DNA of 64,000 nt from JAFECT01 sp036501825. GTDB taxonomy: Bacteria; Pseudomonadota; Alphaproteobacteria; Caulobacterales; Caulobacteraceae. A program made the translations under genes and the position numbers. Each line of letters begins with the position of its first letter. Position 1 is the stretch's first letter. Positions 7,357 to 15,895 of the stretch are shown here, in pieces. The notes beneath the pieces were generated by a model. The model worked only from the letters and a program-made list of their open reading frames with translations. It was not told the origin of the DNA and ran no database searches. The stretch lies in assembly GCA_036501825.1 (NCBI GenBank), contig DASXZP010000026.1:496001-560000 (forward strand), in the 5' to 3' direction.

Positions 7357-10206
7357 CTAGCCGGCCATCCCTGGCGCGGCCCCGCAACTGTCGCAGACGT
7401 AGCCCGCGCCTCGGCGCTTCAGGGCCAGATCTCCGCACGATGGACAGACGTCCGGGCCCGCTGCGGACCCGGTGGGTTCACCCCTGGACCGTCGCGACCC
7501 GAAGCTAGCCACTATCAGATTGTCGGGGGCGGCGCCTCGGGAGAATCCCTTTGAAATGAAACGTGAAGCGGGAACCGTTTCCTCGGATTCTCCGTCCCCA
7601 GAGTTAATCCCGAAGCCGTCCTCGGCCCCCTCCGGCTCGGCGTTGGCGAGGTCCTGACGGTCGAGATAGCTGACCGCCAGCTCACGGAAAATGTAGTCGA
7701 GGATCGACGTCGCCGAGCGGATGGAGTCGTTGCCGGTGACGCGGCCCGCGGGCTCGAAGCGGGTGAACACGAACGCGTCGACGAATTCCTCGAGCGGCAC
7801 GCCGTACTGCAGCCCGATGGAGACCGCGATGGCGAAGTTGTTCATCAGCGAGCGGAAGGCGGCGCCTTCCTTGTGCATGTCGAGGAAGATCTCACCCAGC
7901 GCGCCGTCGTCGTACTCGCCGGTGTGCAGATAGACCTTGTGACCGCCGACCGCGGCCTTCTGGATGTAGCCCTTGCGCCGATCGGGCAGTTTCTGGCGGG
8001 CGCGGGCGCGCTCGACTACCCGCTCAACCACACGCTCCACGGTTCGGGGTTCCGGCGGCGGGGTGCGCGAGGGCGCGGGATCCGACGCTTGGCTCGGGAG
8101 ATCGAACAACGGTCCCTGGGGCGGCGCAGCCCGTTCGAGCCGGACCGCGCGAACGCCGGCGGCTGCGGCGGCGGATTGCAGCCGCGCCGCTTCGGTGGGG
8201 TCGTCGTCCCAGTCGAGCGTAATCGGCGCCGTGCGCGGCACGTCGGCGAAGGCTTCCAGAGCGGCGGTCATGCCGAGCAGGCCGTTGCGCGTCGGTGAGG
8301 CGAAGACCGGACGCAGACTTTCGGGCAGATCGGACCACGCGACGAGGTCGCCGGCGCCGAACGCCCAGGTCTGCGCCGCATCGACGTCGCTTTGGGCGAA
8401 CTCGAGACGGGCCAGGACGTCGAAGGTCACATCGGCCGCCTCCTCGGCGCTGAGGCCGATCACATCGCGCGCAAATCCCTCGCCCAGAACGGCGGGAGAG
8501 AAGGCTCCGCGCAGGTCCGGGGCCGACGCCAGGGCGGTTTCGACCGCTTCGATTTCGATGTCGGTGAAGCCCTTGCTGCGCAGCGCCGCGTGATCGATCG
8601 CCGGCGCGTCGGCGAGGCTGCTGCGGCCGAGCACGTGCATTTCGGCGTCGCCGGTTTCGGCGCCGGCGCGGCTCAGGGCGGTGGCCGCGGCGTCCGACAG
8701 CGCGAGCACGGTCGGACCATCCGCGGTCTCGATCGGCGTCACCGCGCCCGACCAGCCGCCGGCTGCGTCGATGCGGCAGCCGAGGCGCAGGCCCAGTTCA
8801 CGATCGTCGAACACGGCGGTGATCTCGACGTTGCGCACGCCCGACTTCTTCGCCAGCGCGATGGCGCCGTCGTAGAGCTCGGCGGCGCGGGCCGCGGCGG
8901 GATTGTCGATGCCGGCGAGCGCGCGGGCGGTCTGGCGCGCGGAGCGGGGCAGGGCGAGGCGCGCGTCCTTGTCGCCGAGGTATTCGGGATAGGCGCCGAT
9001 GCGCCCCGCGATCTCCGCCGACGCGTTCAGAGCGGCGGCGTCCATCAGGGCGAACAGTGACGCGGCGAGCACGCGGCCCGCTTCGCTGTCGTGCGCGAGG
9101 CCCTGGCGCGCGAGTTGATCGCCCAGGCCCGCCAGCGTGAGGCCCATGGCGCGCCAGCCGTGCTGAGCGCGGGCGCGATCGAGATCTTCGCTGAAGCCGC
9201 AGGCGCATTCGATTTCGAGCGCGGTCGCCCACAGCCGCGCCGCCGCTTCCAGACCTTCGAGGTCGATGTCGCCGTCGTCGCCGGTGAACGCGTCGAGATC
9301 GAGCGCGGCGCGCGGCGCCGATTTAGCGCGGGTCAGAGCCTCCGCATCACGCGGGGTGAAGGCCAGGATCACCGCCCCGGTTTCGGCCCCCACCGCGGCG
9401 GCGGCGAAGCTCTCGGCCGATCCGGCCTCGACCACCGTCCCGGACCCCAGGACCACCAGCGGCTCGGGCGGGACCACCGGGCCCAGCGGGTCGGCAAAGC
9501 CCGGGTCCAGGCTCGCGGTGCGGACCGCCTGGGCGATCAGGGCGTCGGGGACGCCGGCGTCGCGGGCGCTCTGGGCGGCGCGGGCCAGGGCCAGATTGTG
9601 CTGGGGATCGGCGCAGGCGCGGGCGTCCCCTTCGCAGCGGGCCACCGCGTCGCGCACGGCGGCGAGGCGGCTTTCCCAGGCGGGCAGGCCGGAGCGGGCG
9701 CCGGCGGCGGCGCGGCTCTGGGCGGCCAGGCGGGCCAGGGCCGGTTCGAACTCGACGTCCTCGAGCTGAAGCACGCCGGTCTCACGGGCCGGCGGCAGGC
9801 GGTCCTGGGCGATGGGATGGACGCGCGCCCCGGCGGCCGGGCGGCTGGACGGGGCGGCGATGCCGAGCGCGATGGAGGCCAGAAGCTCATCGCCGAACAC
9901 CTCGGCGTCGGCGGCGTGGTCGAACAGGCCGGTCGCAAAGCCCCAGGCGGCCAGCCGGCGCGCATACCGGGCCGGTCCGGAATTCAGCAGTCCGTCGAAG
10001 GGCTTATCGGGAGAAAGTCCGTCGGGCGCGAGGTTGGGCCAGTCCTCCGCCAGGTCCTTGGACCAGTCGATCCAGGCCTCGATCCCCGCCGCGGGCCAGC
10101 CGCGCGGCGCTTCGACCGCCAAGACGCCCTGGGCCGTCTCGATCAGCCGGTGCTCCCGGTCGCCCGCCGGACGATCCGCAAAGGAAAACCGCCGCTCGAA
10201 GCGCAT
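7357..10206 (-). CDS. Class II ribonucleotide reductase (NrdJ)-like protein lacking the catalytic core motifs
   Basis: 949 residues. The N-terminus (MRFERRFSFA) and C-terminus are clearly those of adenosylcobalamin-dependent NrdJ: the TSCPD-type region GGHKVYLHTGEYDDGALGE with LDMHKEGAAFRSLMNNFAI, GVPLEEFVDAF and RFEPAGRVTGNDSI, then a CPSC/CDSC zinc finger. The middle keeps the approximate register but not the RNR barrel motifs: no NPCSE-like cysteine loop and no PTGTIG phosphate-binding motif. It is also shorter than the about 1200 residues usual for NrdJ, so it is probably not a reductase. The start at 10206 has GGGAGG five bases upstream. A structural or regulatory role is inference. Confidence 0.8.
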   Translation of the reverse strand: MRFERRFSFADRPAGDREHRLIETAQGVLAVEAPRGWPAAGIEAWIDWSKDLAEDWPNLAPDGLSPDKPFDGLLNSGPARYARRLAAWGFATGLFDHAADAEVFGDELLASIALGIAAPSSRPAAGARVHPIAQDRLPPARETGVLQLEDVEFEPALARLAAQSRAAAGARSGLPAWESRLAAVRDAVARCEGDARACADPQHNLALARAAQSARDAGVPDALIAQAVRTASLDPGFADPLGPVVPPEPLVVLGSGTVVEAGSAESFAAAAVGAETGAVILAFTPRDAEALTRAKSAPRAALDLDAFTGDDGDIDLEGLEAAARLWATALEIECACGFSEDLDRARAQHGWRAMGLTLAGLGDQLARQGLAHDSEAGRVLAASLFALMDAAALNASAEIAGRIGAYPEYLGDKDARLALPRSARQTARALAGIDNPAAARAAELYDGAIALAKKSGVRNVEITAVFDDRELGLRLGCRIDAAGGWSGAVTPIETADGPTVLALSDAAATALSRAGAETGDAEMHVLGRSSLADAPAIDHAALRSKGFTDIEIEAVETALASAPDLRGAFSPAVLGEGFARDVIGLSAEEAADVTFDVLARLEFAQSDVDAAQTWAFGAGDLVAWSDLPESLRPVFASPTRNGLLGMTAALEAFADVPRTAPITLDWDDDPTEAARLQSAAAAAGVRAVRLERAAPPQGPLFDLPSQASDPAPSRTPPPEPRTVERVVERVVERARARQKLPDRRKGYIQKAAVGGHKVYLHTGEYDDGALGEIFLDMHKEGAAFRSLMNNFAIAVSIGLQYGVPLEEFVDAFVFTRFEPAGRVTGNDSIRSATSILDYIFRELAVSYLDRQDLANAEPEGAEDGFGINSGDGESEETVPASRFISKGFSRGAAPDNLIVASFGSRRSRGEPTGSAAGPDVCPSCGDLALKRRGAGYVCDSCGAAPGMAG

Positions 10207-10261
10207 GCCTGCCTCCCGCTCTGACACGCCAGGGCCGAAGCTAGGCGGCCTTTCTCGCGGC

Positions 10262-10311
10262 GGGCAATAGATATTGGGGTCGCAGGCAGGCTTACCCACA
10301 AGATGTTGCAT
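10262..10311 (-). promoter_or_regulatory. Possible pair of NrdR-box-like palindromes upstream of the NrdJ-like gene
   Basis: Two AT-rich palindromes, CAATA-GA-TATTG (10265-10276) and CAA-GATG-TTG (10299-10308), have centres 33 bp apart, about three helical turns, and lie 55-105 bp upstream of the start. NrdR typically binds two such boxes about 31-32 bp apart before RNR genes. The match to the NrdR consensus is partial and the region also serves a divergent gene. Confidence 0.3.
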
Positions 10312-10420
10312 GATCGAGCATGCCGGGGCGCTTCTGGACGCTCCCTGACTCGGCGCCTATAGTCCGCCGCGCCTCGTGCGGCCTGTCGCCGCGCCGGCTC
10401 TCAAGCCCCGGACCCGAAAC

Positions 10421-10819
10421 GTGTTCTCGAAGATCTTCACCTGGTGGAACGGCGCCACCATCGGCACCCTGTTCACCATCGCCAAACAAGGCCGGTTCGT
10501 GGGCGAGGACGAGACGGGCAACAAGTACTACGAAGCCAAGTCCGACAAGGGTTCCTACGACGTCGGGCGCAAGCGGCGGTGGGTGGTTTACAACGGCTAT
10601 GCCGAGGCGTCGAAGGTGTCGCCCGACTGGCACGGCTGGCTGCACTACACCTTTGATGAGCCGCCGACGATCGAGCCGCTGGCGCGCAGGAAATGGGAGA
10701 AGGACCATCTCCCCAACCTGAGCGGAACGCCGTACGCTTGGCGTCCTCAAGGCTCGCTGGCCCGCGGCGGTGAACGCCCCGCCGCCACCGGCGACTATGA
10801 GGCGTGGAAACCAGACTAG
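10421..10819 (+). CDS. NDUFA12-family complex I accessory subunit
   Basis: 132 residues of the NDUFA12/B17.2 family, a supernumerary subunit of respiratory complex I present in alphaproteobacteria and mitochondria. Family signatures are FTWWNGATIGTLF at the start, FVGEDETGNKYYE and RRWVVYNG, then WHGWLHYTFDEPP. I chose the GTG at 10421, which gives the canonical MFSKIFTWWNG start, over an upstream GTG at 10376. It lies away from the nuo operon, as usual. A DUF2155 gene follows 19 bp downstream, so they may be co-transcribed. Confidence 0.9.
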   Translation: MFSKIFTWWNGATIGTLFTIAKQGRFVGEDETGNKYYEAKSDKGSYDVGRKRRWVVYNGYAEASKVSPDWHGWLHYTFDEPPTIEPLARRKWEKDHLPNLSGTPYAWRPQGSLARGGERPAATGDYEAWKPD

Positions 10820-10838
10820 GGAAACCGGAGTAAGGCGA

Positions 10839-11483
10839 ATGACGCGCCTGCGTTGGAAAATCGGAGCGGCGGCCGCAGCGATCGTGATCGCGAGCGCCGG
10901 GCTGGTGCTCGCGCAGGAAAAGCCGCCGATGACTCCGCCCGCGCCGCCGCCGGTCGTGGAGACGCCGCCGCAGGAGCCCGCGCCCACCAACCTGCCGCCG
11001 CCGGACAAGGGCCCCGACATCGTCGCGCCCGATACCAAGGACACGCTGACGATCAAGGCGCCCGACGACAGCGACGATAACGACGACAGCGACCACAAGT
11101 CGAAGGACGACGGCAAGTCCAAGGAAGCGGACTCGTCCGCCGCAGTGCCAGAAACGCCGGGCGTGCGCACACGTCACTCCGCCGCGATCATCCAGGCGCT
11201 GGACAAGGTGACCGCCGAGACCATGCGCTTCGAAGTGCCGGTCGGTAAGACGATCCGCTACAAGGGCCTCGTCTTCACCGTGCGCTCCTGCGAGACGTCG
11301 GCGCCGGAAGAACTGGTGCAGGACTCCATCGCCTATGTGCAGGTGCGCGCCGAGCCGAAAGTGCAGTCGGGCGAGGAAGCCTCGCACCAGGTGTTCTCCG
11401 GCTGGATGTTTGCCTCATCGCCGGGCCTGGATGCGCTTGAGCACCCGGTCTACGACGCCTGGCTGATCGCCTGTAAGGCCTGA
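10839..11483 (+). CDS. DUF2155 domain-containing exported protein
   Basis: 214 residues: signal peptide (GAAAAAIVIASAGLVLAQE), a long Pro-rich and then Asp/Lys/Ser-rich low-complexity linker (about 30-105), and a C-terminal DUF2155 domain (MRFEVPVGKTIRYKGLVFTV, SCETS, VFSGWMFASSPGLDALEHPVYDAWLIAC). Several cysteines in the domain suggest disulfides. DUF2155 next to NDUFA12 is common in alphaproteobacteria; the function is not known to me. The 3' end overlaps the convergent aat gene by 34 nt. Confidence 0.85.
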   Translation: MTRLRWKIGAAAAAIVIASAGLVLAQEKPPMTPPAPPPVVETPPQEPAPTNLPPPDKGPDIVAPDTKDTLTIKAPDDSDDNDDSDHKSKDDGKSKEADSSAAVPETPGVRTRHSAAIIQALDKVTAETMRFEVPVGKTIRYKGLVFTVRSCETSAPEELVQDSIAYVQVRAEPKVQSGEEASHQVFSGWMFASSPGLDALEHPVYDAWLIACKA

Positions 11484-12100
11484 GCCCCGTTCGTCGCCCG
11501 CGGCAGGGCGAAGAAATCCCCATCGCTGTCGAGCGCGCGCGCGAGCTGTTCGTGATATTCGCGACGCGTCACCGCCTCGGCGCCGAAGCGCGCCAGATGG
11601 TCGGTCATGAACTGCGCGTCCAGCAGGCGATAACGGCCCGCCAGCAGGCGCGCCACCAGATGTGTCAGCGCCACCTTCGACGCGTCACGCTCGGCGGAGA
11701 ACATGCTCTCGCCGAAGAACGCCGCCTTCAGCGACACGCCGTAGAGGCCGCCGACCAGCTTTCCGCCGCGCCAGCACTCGACGCTGTGCGCATTGCCGCG
11801 CGCGAACAGGGCGAGGTAGAGCGCCTGGATCGGCGTCGAGATCCACGTCCCGTCGGCGTTGTCCCGCGGCGCCGCACAGGCTTCGACCACCTGCTCGAAG
11901 GCGGTGTCGACCCGGATCTCGAACCCGTCGGCGCGCACGGTTCGCGCCAGCCTGTGGCCGACGTGGAAGCCGGCCAGCGGCAGGACACCGCGCACCTCGG
12001 GATCAACCAGGAAGATGCGCTCGTCGTCCCGATCGTCCGCCATCGGGAACACGCCGCGGGCGTAACAGTCGAGCAGGTCGTCGAGGGTGAAGGCAGGCAT
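11450..12100 (-). CDS. aat: Leucyl/phenylalanyl-tRNA-protein transferase
   Basis: 216 residues, normal length. It transfers Leu or Phe from aminoacyl-tRNA to N-terminal Arg/Lys of proteins, marking them for ClpS/ClpAP degradation in the N-end rule pathway. Recognised by LLDCYARGVFPMAD, the HSVECW and LVGGLYGVSLKAAFFGESMFS core and LLDAQFMTDHLARFGA. Its Shine-Dalgarno (GGGGGAGGA on the minus strand, 12114-12106) lies within the outer arm of a palindromic repeat separating it from accC, so the repeat supplies the ribosome-binding site. Last gene of the aroQ-accB-accC-aat run. Confidence 0.95.
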   Translation of the reverse strand: MPAFTLDDLLDCYARGVFPMADDRDDERIFLVDPEVRGVLPLAGFHVGHRLARTVRADGFEIRVDTAFEQVVEACAAPRDNADGTWISTPIQALYLALFARGNAHSVECWRGGKLVGGLYGVSLKAAFFGESMFSAERDASKVALTHLVARLLAGRYRLLDAQFMTDHLARFGAEAVTRREYHEQLARALDSDGDFFALPRATNGAQALQAISQAS

Positions 12101-12105
12101 CTAAA

Positions 12106-12288
12106 TCCTCCCCCGCGCGAAGCGCGTAGGGGAGGGGGACCGCCGAAGGCGGTGGAGGGGCCGGCCCGACGGCGGGGGATTGGCGTCCGGGGCTGCGCTC
12201 GAAGGGTGGATACTCGCCAGACGTCGGCGCTGGCCCCTCCGTCGGCCTTCGACCGACACCTCCCCTACGGCCTTCGGCCGGGGGAGGA
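12106..12288. repeat. Inverted pair of GC-rich palindromic repeats between accC and aat
   Basis: Two copies of a roughly 57-bp unit (12106-12162 and 12232-12288) in inverted orientation, each with two internal hairpins with a CGAAG-type loop (for example CGCCGAAGGCG). The copies share the frame TCCTCCCCC ... GGAGGGGCC, while the internal stems differ by compensating changes. The two can pair with each other or fold separately. The outer arm provides the aat ribosome-binding site. Confidence 0.85.
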
Positions 12289-12306
12289 CCTGCGACGCGC
12301 GCTGCC

Positions 12307-13650
12307 TCAATGCCCCTGAGCGATCCACTTTTCGAGCCAGTGGATGTTGTAGTTCCCCGCCAGGATGTCCTTGTCGACCAGCAGGTCCTGGAAGAGGGGG
12401 ATGGTCGTGTCGACGCCGGCGACGACCATTTCGCCCAGCGACCGCTTCAGCCGCGCGATGCATTCGGCGCGGTCGCGGCCGTGCACGATCAGCTTGCCCG
12501 CGAGGCTGTCGTAGTAGGGCGGGATCGAATAGCCGGTGTAGAGCGCCGAATCCAAACGCACGCCCAGGCCCCCCGGAGCGTGGAAATCGGTCACCTGACC
12601 CGGTGAGGGCGTAAAGGTGCGCGCGTTTTCGGCATTGATGCGGCACTCGATGGCGTGGCCTTCGAACACCACCTCGTCCTGGGTGAAGCTGAGCTTCTCG
12701 CCGGCGGCGATGCGGATCTGCTCGCGTACGATGTCGATGCCGGTGACCGCCTCCGTGACCGGGTGTTCGACCTGCAGGCGGGTGTTCATCTCGATGAAGA
12801 AGAACTCGCCGTCCTCCCACAGGAACTCGATGGTGCCGACGCCGAGGTATCCGATCTTGCGGATCGCCTCGACCACGGTGCGCCCGATCTGGGCGCGGCC
12901 CTTGGCGTCCAGCGCAGGCGAGGGCGCCTCTTCCATCACCTTCTGGTGACGGCGCTGCAGCGAGCAGTCGCGTTCGCCCAGGTGACAGACGTTGCCATAG
13001 GCGTCGGCGATGATCTGGATTTCGATGTGGCGCGGCCTCTGGAGATAGCGCTCCATGTAGACGGTGCCGTCGCCGAACGCGGCCTGAGCCTCGGTCTGCG
13101 CGGTCTGCACGGCTTCAGCGAGGCTGTCGCGATCCTTGGCGACCTTCATGCCGCGACCGCCGCCGCCTGACGCGGCCTTGATCAGCACGGGGAAGCCGAT
13201 CTTCTCCGCCGCCGCCATCGCTTCGTCGACGGTGGCCACGCCGCCGTCAGAGCCCGGCACAACGGGGATGCCCGCTTCCATGGCGGTCTGTTTGGCGCTG
13301 ATCTTGTCGCCCATGATCCGGATGTGTTCCGGCTTGGGACCGATGAAGGTCAGGTCGTGGGCGTTCACGATCTCGGCGAAGCGCGCGTTCTCGCTGAGGA
13401 AGCCGTAACCGGGATGGATCGCCTGGGCGCCGGTGATCTCGCAGGCAGCGATGATCGAGGGGATGTTCAGATAGCTCTTCGACGCCGGCGCGGGGCCGAT
13501 GCACACGCTCTCGTCGGCCAGGCGCACATGCATGGCGGCGGCGTCGGCTTCGGAGTGCACCGCGACGGTGGAGATTCCCATCTCCTTGCACGCGCGGTGA
13601 ATGCGAAGCGCAATCTCGCCCCGGTTGGCGATGAGGACCTTGTCGAACAC
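12307..13650 (-). CDS. accC: Acetyl-CoA carboxylase, biotin carboxylase subunit
   Basis: 447 residues, the usual length. ATP-dependent carboxylation of the biotin on AccB, the first step of fatty acid synthesis. N-terminal KVLIANRGEIALR, ATP-grasp glycine loop KAASGGGGRGMK, the ERDCSLQRRHQKVMEEAPSP motif, catalytic EMNTRLQVEHPVTE and the C-terminal biotin-carboxylase domain are present and intact. Three nucleotides separate it from upstream accB, so they are translated together. Confidence 0.98.
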   Translation of the reverse strand: MFDKVLIANRGEIALRIHRACKEMGISTVAVHSEADAAAMHVRLADESVCIGPAPASKSYLNIPSIIAACEITGAQAIHPGYGFLSENARFAEIVNAHDLTFIGPKPEHIRIMGDKISAKQTAMEAGIPVVPGSDGGVATVDEAMAAAEKIGFPVLIKAASGGGGRGMKVAKDRDSLAEAVQTAQTEAQAAFGDGTVYMERYLQRPRHIEIQIIADAYGNVCHLGERDCSLQRRHQKVMEEAPSPALDAKGRAQIGRTVVEAIRKIGYLGVGTIEFLWEDGEFFFIEMNTRLQVEHPVTEAVTGIDIVREQIRIAAGEKLSFTQDEVVFEGHAIECRINAENARTFTPSPGQVTDFHAPGGLGVRLDSALYTGYSIPPYYDSLAGKLIVHGRDRAECIARLKRSLGEMVVAGVDTTIPLFQDLLVDKDILAGNYNIHWLEKWIAQGH

Positions 13651-13653
13651 GGC

Positions 13654-14148
13654 CTACTCCAGGACGACGAGCGGCTCGCCGAACTCCACCGGCTGGGCGT
13701 CGGAGACCAGCACGTCGAGCACGACGCCGTCGCGGGGCGCGGTGATCGGGTTCATGGTCTTCATGGCTTCGATGATCAGCAGGGTCTGGCCCGCCTTCAC
13801 GCGCGCGCCGGCAGAGACAAACGGATCGGCGCCGGGCGTCGGCTGCAGATAGATGGTGCCGACCATCGGCGACTTAACCACCTCGCCGGTGATGTCGGCG
13901 GCGGAAGCCGGAGTCGCGGCCGTGCCGCCGGCGGCTGAGGATGCTTGCTGCACGGCGGGAGCGGCGGCCATCGGCGCGGGCGCGTAAACCGGCGCCATCG
14001 GGGCGGCGGTGATTTCGCGCGCGACGCGGATTTTCAGTTCGCCATGGACGACCTCAATCTCGGTAAGGTCGGTGGCGTTGAGAATATCGGCGAGCTTGCG
14101 CACCAAACGGGTGTCGAACGGATCGCCATTGCCCTTGCCGTTGGACAT
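13654..14148 (-). CDS. accB: Acetyl-CoA carboxylase, biotin carboxyl carrier protein
   Basis: 164 residues. The N-terminal region and a flexible Ala/Pro linker (about 60-85) precede the biotinyl domain, with the lysine in EAMKTMNPI (most family members have EAMKMMN). The domain carries carboxyl groups from AccC to the carboxyltransferase. It lies between aroQ (16 bp upstream) and accC (3 bp downstream) in the aroQ-accB-accC order common in alphaproteobacteria. Confidence 0.97.
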   Translation of the reverse strand: MSNGKGNGDPFDTRLVRKLADILNATDLTEIEVVHGELKIRVAREITAAPMAPVYAPAPMAAAPAVQQASSAAGGTAATPASAADITGEVVKSPMVGTIYLQPTPGADPFVSAGARVKAGQTLLIIEAMKTMNPITAPRDGVVLDVLVSDAQPVEFGEPLVVLE

Positions 14149-14164
14149 CGGGACTACCTTGATC

Positions 14165-14617
14165 TCAGGCCGCGCGGACCGCGCCCGTCAGGCGCAGCAC
14201 CGCATCGACGGCCAGTTCATAGCTGAGGGGCCCAAGCCCCTGGATCACGCCGGCGGCCACCAGCGAAACAAAGGAATTGCGGCGGAAGGGTTCCCGCACG
14301 TTGGTATTGGACATGTGGCACTCGACGATCGGCATGCTGAGCGTCCTCAGCGCGTCGAGCAGGGCCACCGAGGTGTGGCCATAGCCGCCGGGGTTGATCA
14401 CCAGCGCCGAGGCCTGTTCGCGGGCCTCCTGGACCCAGTCGATCAGTTCGCCCTCGTGATTGGTCTGGCGGAAAACCACCTTGCGGCCGAAATCCCGCGC
14501 CCGGACCTCGCAGAGCTCGCGGATCTGGTCCAGCGTGGTCTTGCCGTAGACGTGTGGCTCGCGGACCCCGAGCAGGTTCAGATTGGGTCCGTTCAGGACG
14601 TAGATCGGTTTTGACAT
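14165..14617 (-). CDS. aroQ: Type II 3-dehydroquinate dehydratase
   Basis: 150 residues, typical of dodecameric type II enzymes. It converts 3-dehydroquinate to 3-dehydroshikimate in the shikimate pathway. Motifs: NGPNLNLLG at the start with the lid region following, RQTNHEGELIDWVQEA, INPGGYGHTSVALLDAL with the catalytic His, and VECHMSNTNVREPFR. I used the ATG at 14617, where homology starts. First gene of the aroQ-accB-accC cluster and divergent from thiS across 102 bp. Confidence 0.97.
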   Translation of the reverse strand: MSKPIYVLNGPNLNLLGVREPHVYGKTTLDQIRELCEVRARDFGRKVVFRQTNHEGELIDWVQEAREQASALVINPGGYGHTSVALLDALRTLSMPIVECHMSNTNVREPFRRNSFVSLVAAGVIQGLGPLSYELAVDAVLRLTGAVRAA

Positions 14618-14719
14618 TGGCCCGCCGTCGAATCCGGCCCTTGTATCGTTGGGCGTCCGGGGCCACAAGCGCTCGTCCTGGGAGGGCTGGAAGGGCTTTC
14701 CCCCAAAGGTGTCAAGGCG

Positions 14720-14917
14720 ATGCGGGTAACCATCAACGGCGAGGAGCGGGAGGTTCAGTCCACCGACCTGGCCGGGATCATCGCGGAACTGGGCCTGAAC
14801 CCTAAAAAGGTCGCCGTGGAGCACAATCTCCAGATCGTGCCCCGCTCCCAGCACCCCTTGACCCTGGTGATCGAGGGCGACCGGCTCGAGATGGTGCAGT
14901 TCGTAGGAGGCGGCTGA
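14720..14917 (+). CDS. thiS: Sulfur carrier protein ThiS
   Basis: 65 residues with the ubiquitin-like fold and the C-terminal Gly-Gly that is adenylated and thiocarboxylated to donate sulfur for the thiamine thiazole ring. Starts MRVTINGEER and ends VQFVGGG. Its stop overlaps the thiG start by one base. No THI-box (TPP riboswitch) sequence is visible in the 102-bp upstream gap. Confidence 0.95.
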   Translation: MRVTINGEEREVQSTDLAGIIAELGLNPKKVAVEHNLQIVPRSQHPLTLVIEGDRLEMVQFVGGG

Positions 14918-15708
14918 TGGACGGAACCCAGGCGGTGAAGAGCGACACCTGGACGGTCGCGGGCCGCACCTTTTCCTCGCGCCTGATCGTGGGCACCGGC
15001 AAGTACAAGGACTACGCGACCAACGCGGCGGCGGCCGAGGCGGCCGGCGCCGAGATCGTCACCGTCGCCGTGCGCCGGGTGAACCTTACCGATCCGAACC
15101 AGCCGATGCTGGTCGACTATGTGAAGCCCGACCGCTTCACCTATCTGCCGAACACCGCGGGTTGTTTCACCGGCGAGGACGCGGTGCGCACCCTGCGCCT
15201 GGCGCGCGAGGCGGGCGGTTGGACGCTGGTGAAGCTCGAGGTGCTGAGCGATCCCAAGACGCTGTTCCCCGACATGGAGGAAACCCTGCGGTCGCTGAAG
15301 CTGCTCGTCGCCGAGGGTTTCGAGGTGATGGTCTATTGCACCGACGACCCGGTCTATTGCCGTAAGCTCGAAGACGCCGGCGCCGCAGCGATCATGCCGC
15401 TCGGCGCGCCGATCGGCTCAGGCCTGGGTGTGCAGAACCGTGTGAACATCCGCCTGATCGTCGAGCAGGCGAGGGTGCCGGTGCTGGTAGACGCCGGGGT
15501 GGGCACCGCGTCGGATGCGGCGGTGGCGATGGAGCTGGGCTGCGACGGCGTGCTGATGAACACCGCGATCGCCGAAGCCAAGGACCCGATCCGGATGGCC
15601 AACGCCATGAAGCACGCGGTGATCGCGGGGCGTGACGCCTATCTGGCGGGGCGGATGCCGAAGAAGCTCTACGCGGATCCGTCGAGCCCGCTGGCGGGAC
15701 TGATCTAG
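14917..15708 (+). CDS. thiG: Thiazole synthase
   Basis: 263 residues. It condenses DXP, dehydroglycine and the ThiS thiocarboxylate into the thiazole phosphate of thiamine. (beta/alpha)8 barrel with LIVGTGKYKDY near the start, TAGCFTGEDAVRTLRLARE, the Schiff-base lysine in LVKLEVLSD, PLGAPIGSGLG and DAGVGTASDAA. Preceded by a good ribosome site (AGGAGG) inside the end of thiS. A palindromic element begins six bases after the stop. Confidence 0.97.
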   Translation: MDGTQAVKSDTWTVAGRTFSSRLIVGTGKYKDYATNAAAAEAAGAEIVTVAVRRVNLTDPNQPMLVDYVKPDRFTYLPNTAGCFTGEDAVRTLRLAREAGGWTLVKLEVLSDPKTLFPDMEETLRSLKLLVAEGFEVMVYCTDDPVYCRKLEDAGAAAIMPLGAPIGSGLGVQNRVNIRLIVEQARVPVLVDAGVGTASDAAVAMELGCDGVLMNTAIAEAKDPIRMANAMKHAVIAGRDAYLAGRMPKKLYADPSSPLAGLI

Positions 15709-15714
15709 CGGCAG

Positions 15715-15895
15715 GGGGACGGCTTTTCGTGTCCCGACGCAACGTTGGCTTACGCACTGTGGGACACGATTAGCCGTCCCCGATGTCCGGCTGTTTTTTA
15801 AACCGGCAAAAGCAACATCGGGGACAGGTTAAGGCGTCCCATCTGGCGGCGCTTGTTGTCGGGCGATGGGATAAGGGACACCTTAACCTGTCCCC
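15715..15895. repeat. Palindromic element, RAYT-family derivative, copy 1
   Basis: Two inverted doublets: 15715-15735 with 15761-15781 (variant GGGGACGGCT type), and 15820-15840 with 15875-15895 (GGGGACAGGTTAAGG type). A 38-nt centre bordered by GATGT... and ...ACATC lies between them. The architecture matches the RAYT-containing element at 28271-29112 but without a gene. The last C of the element is the complement of the G in the TAG stop of the DsbA-like gene. Confidence 0.88.

Noticed and set aside
14618..14719. TPP riboswitch before thiS
   Set aside because: No THI-box core sequences are visible, and the gap is only 102 bp and shared with divergent aroQ.
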